Positions 61,289-64,000 of a stretch of DNA of 64,000 bases are shown here, piece by piece. The DNA is from Taibaiella chishuiensis (GTDB lineage: Bacteria > Bacteroidota > Bacteroidia > Chitinophagales > Chitinophagaceae): the NCBI RefSeq assembly GCF_003014535.1, contig NZ_PYGD01000012.1, forward strand, positions 62,001-126,000, read 5' to 3'. The position numbers and the translations under genes are program-made. The notes under the pieces were generated by a model. It was not told where the DNA came from and did not search any database. It saw only the letters and a program-made list of their open reading frames with translations. How positions within the stretch are numbered: position 1 is the first letter of the stretch; each line of letters opens with the position of its first letter.

Positions 61289-63487
61289 TTATTTCAGTTC
61301 TTTTTCGATAGCGGTATCGTACAGGTCTTTCCAGTCGTTTACTGTACCCCAGTTTTCACCGGCGATCACGATGCTGTTACCGCTTACGGTACCCAGCTTT
61401 TCGAACGGATGACTGCCCAGTGCAGCTTCGAATGCGGCAACCTGGTCCTGGCTTACGCTTACTACTACACGGCTTTGCGCTTCGCCAAAGAGGAAGGCGT
61501 CTTTACGGATGCCACTATGCAGGTCGATGCTGAAGCCCAGGCCTTGTTGCAGGCTGCTTTCCAGCAGGGTGGTAAACAGGCCGCCCTCCATTACATCGTG
61601 TGCAGATGCGACCAGTTTGGATTTGATCAGCGAGGCAACGGTCTGCTGCAGCGCTGCTTCTTCCTTAAGGTCGAAATGCGGGGCAGGACTGTGTTTTACG
61701 TCATGCAGCTTGAACAGGTATTCGGAACCGTTGATATCGTTGCGGCTCTGGCCGATCAGGTAAATGCTATCGCCTTCCTGTTTGAAGTCGAGGGTCATGG
61801 CATCGGATATGTTATCCAGCACACCCACCATACCGATGGTAGGCGTAGGGTATACCGGGCCGTCTTCCGACTGGTTGTAGAAGCTTACATTACCGCCGGT
61901 AACCGGGGTGTCGAACTGCAGGCAGGCATCGCCCATACCCTGCAGGGCATGTACAAACTGGTAGTATACTTCCGGATTGTAAGGGTTGCCGAAGTTAAGG
62001 CAGTTGGTAATGGCTACCGGCTGACCGCCGCTGCACACGATATTACGGGCTGCTTCGCTCACGGCGATCATACCGCCTACATAAGGGTTCAGGTATACGT
62101 AACGGCTGTTACAGTCTACCGTTACCGCCAGTGCCTTGTCGGTGCCGTGCATGCGTACGATGGCTGCATCGGAAGGGGCATTGGTGCTGGCATTGGCCGT
62201 ACCTACCATCGAATCGTATTGCTCGTATATCCAGCGCTTGGAAGCGATGTTAGGCAGTTGAATAATTTGTTGTGCTACCGCTTTAAGATCTGTTGCCTCG
62301 GCAATGCTGTTCGGGTCGAAGGCATTTACCTGGGCGAAGTAAGCGGGTTCTTTGTATTCGCGTTCGTATACCGGGGCGCCGCCGCCCAGTACCAGGCTCT
62401 CGCCGGGCACATCGGCCTGCAGTTCGCCGTTCAGGTAGTATTTGAGCCTTGGCTCTTTGGTTACCTCGCCGATCTGTTCGCAATGGATATCCCATTTGTC
62501 GAAGATGGCCTGCATTTCGGCTTCTTTACCTTTTTGTACCACGATCAGCATACGCTCCTGGCTTTCGCTCAGCAGCATTTCCCAGGACTTCATGTTTTCC
62601 TGGCGGGTAGGTACTTTGTCGAGGTTGATGTTCATGCCATGCTCGCCTTTGGCGCTCATCTCTGAAGTGGAGCAGCTGATACCTGCAGCACCCATATCCT
62701 GCATACCGATCACCAGGTCTTTGCCTACCAGCTCCATGCAGGCTTCCAGCAGTTTTTTCTCTTCGAATGGATCGCCTACCTGTACGGCAGGTAATTGTTC
62801 AGCGCTTTCTGCGGTAATATCGGCCGAAGCGAAAGAGGCGCCGCCGATACCGTCTTTGCCGGTGGCTGCACCTACGATAAATACGGGGTTGCCCTCGCCA
62901 TAGGAAGTGGCGGAGAAGGTCTGTCCTACTTTTACCACACCCACGCTCATAGCATTTACCAGGGGGTTGGTCTGGTAGCAGTTTTCAAAATATACTTCGC
63001 CGGCTACGGTTGGTACGCCAAAGCAGTTGCCATAATGGCCGATGCCTTTTACGATACCTTTAAGCAGGTGTTGTGTTTTAGCATTTTTCAGGTCGCCGAA
63101 ACGCAGGGAGTTCAGCGCTGCGATTGGACGTGCACCCATGGTGAAGATATCCCTGTGGATACCACCTACACCGGTTGCTGCGCCCTGGAAGGGTTCGATC
63201 GCAGAAGGGTGGTTATGCGATTCGATTTTAAACACTATGGCAAGACCATCGCCGATATCTACAAGACCTGCATTTTCTTCGCCGGCCTTTACCAGCAGGC
63301 GGCTACCGTCGCGGGGCAGCTTTTTCAGGTATTTAATGGAGTTCTTGTAGCTGCAATGCTCACTCCACATAACACTGTACATGGCAGTTTCATTGAAATT
63401 AGGCGTGCGGCCCAGGACTTCCTTAATGGCTTCAAATTCGGCTTCCTGTAGTCCGAGTTGCTTGGCTTGTTCGAGTGTTGCTTCCAT
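61289..63487 (-). CDS. purL: Phosphoribosylformylglycinamidine synthase, large subunit
   Basis: 732 residues, the length of the small-type PurL that works with separate PurS and PurQ. Conserved sites are intact (SEHCSYKNSIKYLKKLP, SHNHPSAIEPFQGAATGVGG, GARPIAALNSLRFG, DMGAAGISCSTSEMSA). It makes formylglycinamidine ribonucleotide in de novo purine synthesis, in the cytoplasm. A -7 element TACTTTTG (63548-63555, minus strand) lies about 60 bases upstream of the start. No purS or purQ is adjacent. Confidence 0.97.
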   Translation of the reverse strand: MEATLEQAKQLGLQEAEFEAIKEVLGRTPNFNETAMYSVMWSEHCSYKNSIKYLKKLPRDGSRLLVKAGEENAGLVDIGDGLAIVFKIESHNHPSAIEPFQGAATGVGGIHRDIFTMGARPIAALNSLRFGDLKNAKTQHLLKGIVKGIGHYGNCFGVPTVAGEVYFENCYQTNPLVNAMSVGVVKVGQTFSATSYGEGNPVFIVGAATGKDGIGGASFASADITAESAEQLPAVQVGDPFEEKKLLEACMELVGKDLVIGMQDMGAAGISCSTSEMSAKGEHGMNINLDKVPTRQENMKSWEMLLSESQERMLIVVQKGKEAEMQAIFDKWDIHCEQIGEVTKEPRLKYYLNGELQADVPGESLVLGGGAPVYEREYKEPAYFAQVNAFDPNSIAEATDLKAVAQQIIQLPNIASKRWIYEQYDSMVGTANASTNAPSDAAIVRMHGTDKALAVTVDCNSRYVYLNPYVGGMIAVSEAARNIVCSGGQPVAITNCLNFGNPYNPEVYYQFVHALQGMGDACLQFDTPVTGGNVSFYNQSEDGPVYPTPTIGMVGVLDNISDAMTLDFKQEGDSIYLIGQSRNDINGSEYLFKLHDVKHSPAPHFDLKEEAALQQTVASLIKSKLVASAHDVMEGGLFTTLLESSLQQGLGFSIDLHSGIRKDAFLFGEAQSRVVVSVSQDQVAAFEAALGSHPFEKLGTVSGNSIVIAGENWGTVNDWKDLYDTAIEKELK

Positions 63488-63728
63488 TGTGGAATATGAC
63501 TGATTACAAATGATAAGTTACGATTCCGTTATCGTTTTTAAGAAATGCAAAAGTAGCATAGAAAAAGAAGAAAGTAAAAAAAGAAACGGCCACCGGGGCC
63601 TATTTTCCGGTAGAAAGCCGCCTTATACCGGTAAGCGCTTCGCCGTTGCGTGTACCTGTCCGCGCCTGGCCGCTTTATACAGGGCCGGTTGCCCTGCTTT
63701 TGTTATCTTTGACGCTTCCGGTCCGTTT

Positions 63729-64000
63729 ATGAAATACAGGTTATTGTTCTGCTTATTGATCGCTGTCTGCTTTGGGGCGCCCGCCGGTGCCCAGTTTAGC
63801 GCAGGCCTGGGCGGGACATTGGGTTACCCTTTTTTCCTCAACAAAGAAGGATATTATAACCGCCCCTATATCGGTGCTCATGCCTGGATCAGTTACGAAC
63901 CGCCGGGCAGCAGGCTTTACCCTTCTTTATTGTTCAGTATTTTTTCCCTGCAACTGCCGGTTACCAATGCCTATATCGACAACCTGAATATTTCGGTAGG
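63729..64000 (+). CDS. Secreted or outer-membrane protein, 5' part only
   Basis: The frame from ATG 63729 runs off the right edge; about 90 residues are visible. A signal peptide (MKYRLLFCLLIAVC, cleavage near GAQ-FS or AGA-QF) is followed by a glycine/aromatic stretch AGLGGTLGYPFFLNK and AWISYEPPGSRLYPSLL. This looks like an outer-membrane barrel beginning, but the family is not recognisable from this fragment. A TATCTTTG element (63704-63711) lies just upstream. It is divergent from purL. Confidence 0.7.
   Translation, partial: MKYRLLFCLLIAVCFGAPAGAQFSAGLGGTLGYPFFLNKEGYYNRPYIGAHAWISYEPPGSRLYPSLLFSIFSLQLPVTNAYIDNLNISV

Noticed and set aside
61409-62665. A 418-codon open frame antisense to purL
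   Set aside because: Shadow of purL; composition is not protein-like and there is no signal peptide or domain.

Overview
The window looks like a chromosomal core region of a Bacteroidota bacterium, most likely from the Chitinophagales/Chitinophagaceae side of the phylum. This rests on what is encoded: type IX secretion (T9SS) C-terminal sorting domains, a GLPGLI-family protein paired with a carboxypeptidase-regulatory-like outer-membrane receptor, an LpxC-FabZ fusion, a fused IcmF-type acyl-CoA mutase, and several promoters of the Bacteroidota type (TTG, about 19-20 bases, then TAnnTTTG). Base composition is near 50% GC in genes, with AT-rich gaps. I saw no tRNA, rRNA, CRISPR array, insertion sequence, integrase or prophage, so this is a stable housekeeping stretch rather than a genomic island.

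Layout. 1-6.1 kb: the 3' end of an Omp85 barrel gene, a secreted HExxH protein, a membrane-anchored protein, and a divergent AraC regulator / aldehyde dehydrogenase / DUF779 module with a 21-bp-period direct repeat between the divergent genes. 6.1-15.7 kb: envelope genes (TamB-like protein, outer-membrane receptor plus GLPGLI partner, a YD-repeat-like secreted protein). 15.7-21.1 kb, minus strand: HD-domain hydrolase, lpxD, lpxC-fabZ, lpxA and an orphan ABC ATPase (lipid A synthesis). 21.2-24.9 kb: a DUF3825-like gene, a candidate small RNA with its own promoter and terminator, purH, a small lipoprotein and a palindromic repeat. 24.9-28.8 kb, minus: exbB-exbD-exbD-tonB energy-transduction operon, then a Skp/OmpH-like lipoprotein from its own promoter. 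29-34.1 kb: mutL, an AI-2E/PerM-type transporter, a YtxH/holin-like stress-type operon, an unknown membrane protein.

34.3-44.1 kb is the most accessory-looking part: a 1785-residue T9SS subtilase, three tandem paralogous small secreted proteins of unknown function, a translationally coupled GNAT/NTF2-like/unknown operon and a GH16 glycosidase. 44.2-50 kb: IcmF, a secreted unknown, and a SPOR-like lipoprotein beside an 85-residue cationic amphipathic protein. 50.1-64 kb: an M3 peptidase, a SUFU-domain protein, a T9SS beta-helix protein, a fatty-acid desaturase, a second Omp85 protein, an FKBP, a PIG-V-like mannosyltransferase, a beta-barrel with a His-rich tail, purL, and the start of another secreted protein.

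The unifying theme is the cell envelope: lipid A (lpx genes), barrel assembly (two Omp85 genes, TamB, Skp), TonB energy supply, and secreted hydrolases. purH and purL are separate purine-pathway genes. I found no convincing new multi-gene defence or mobile system. The best candidates for something undescribed are the tandem secreted paralogs (39774-41004), the promoter-terminator-bounded RNA (about 22033-22160), and the 85-residue protein with its SPOR lipoprotein neighbour (48733-49920).
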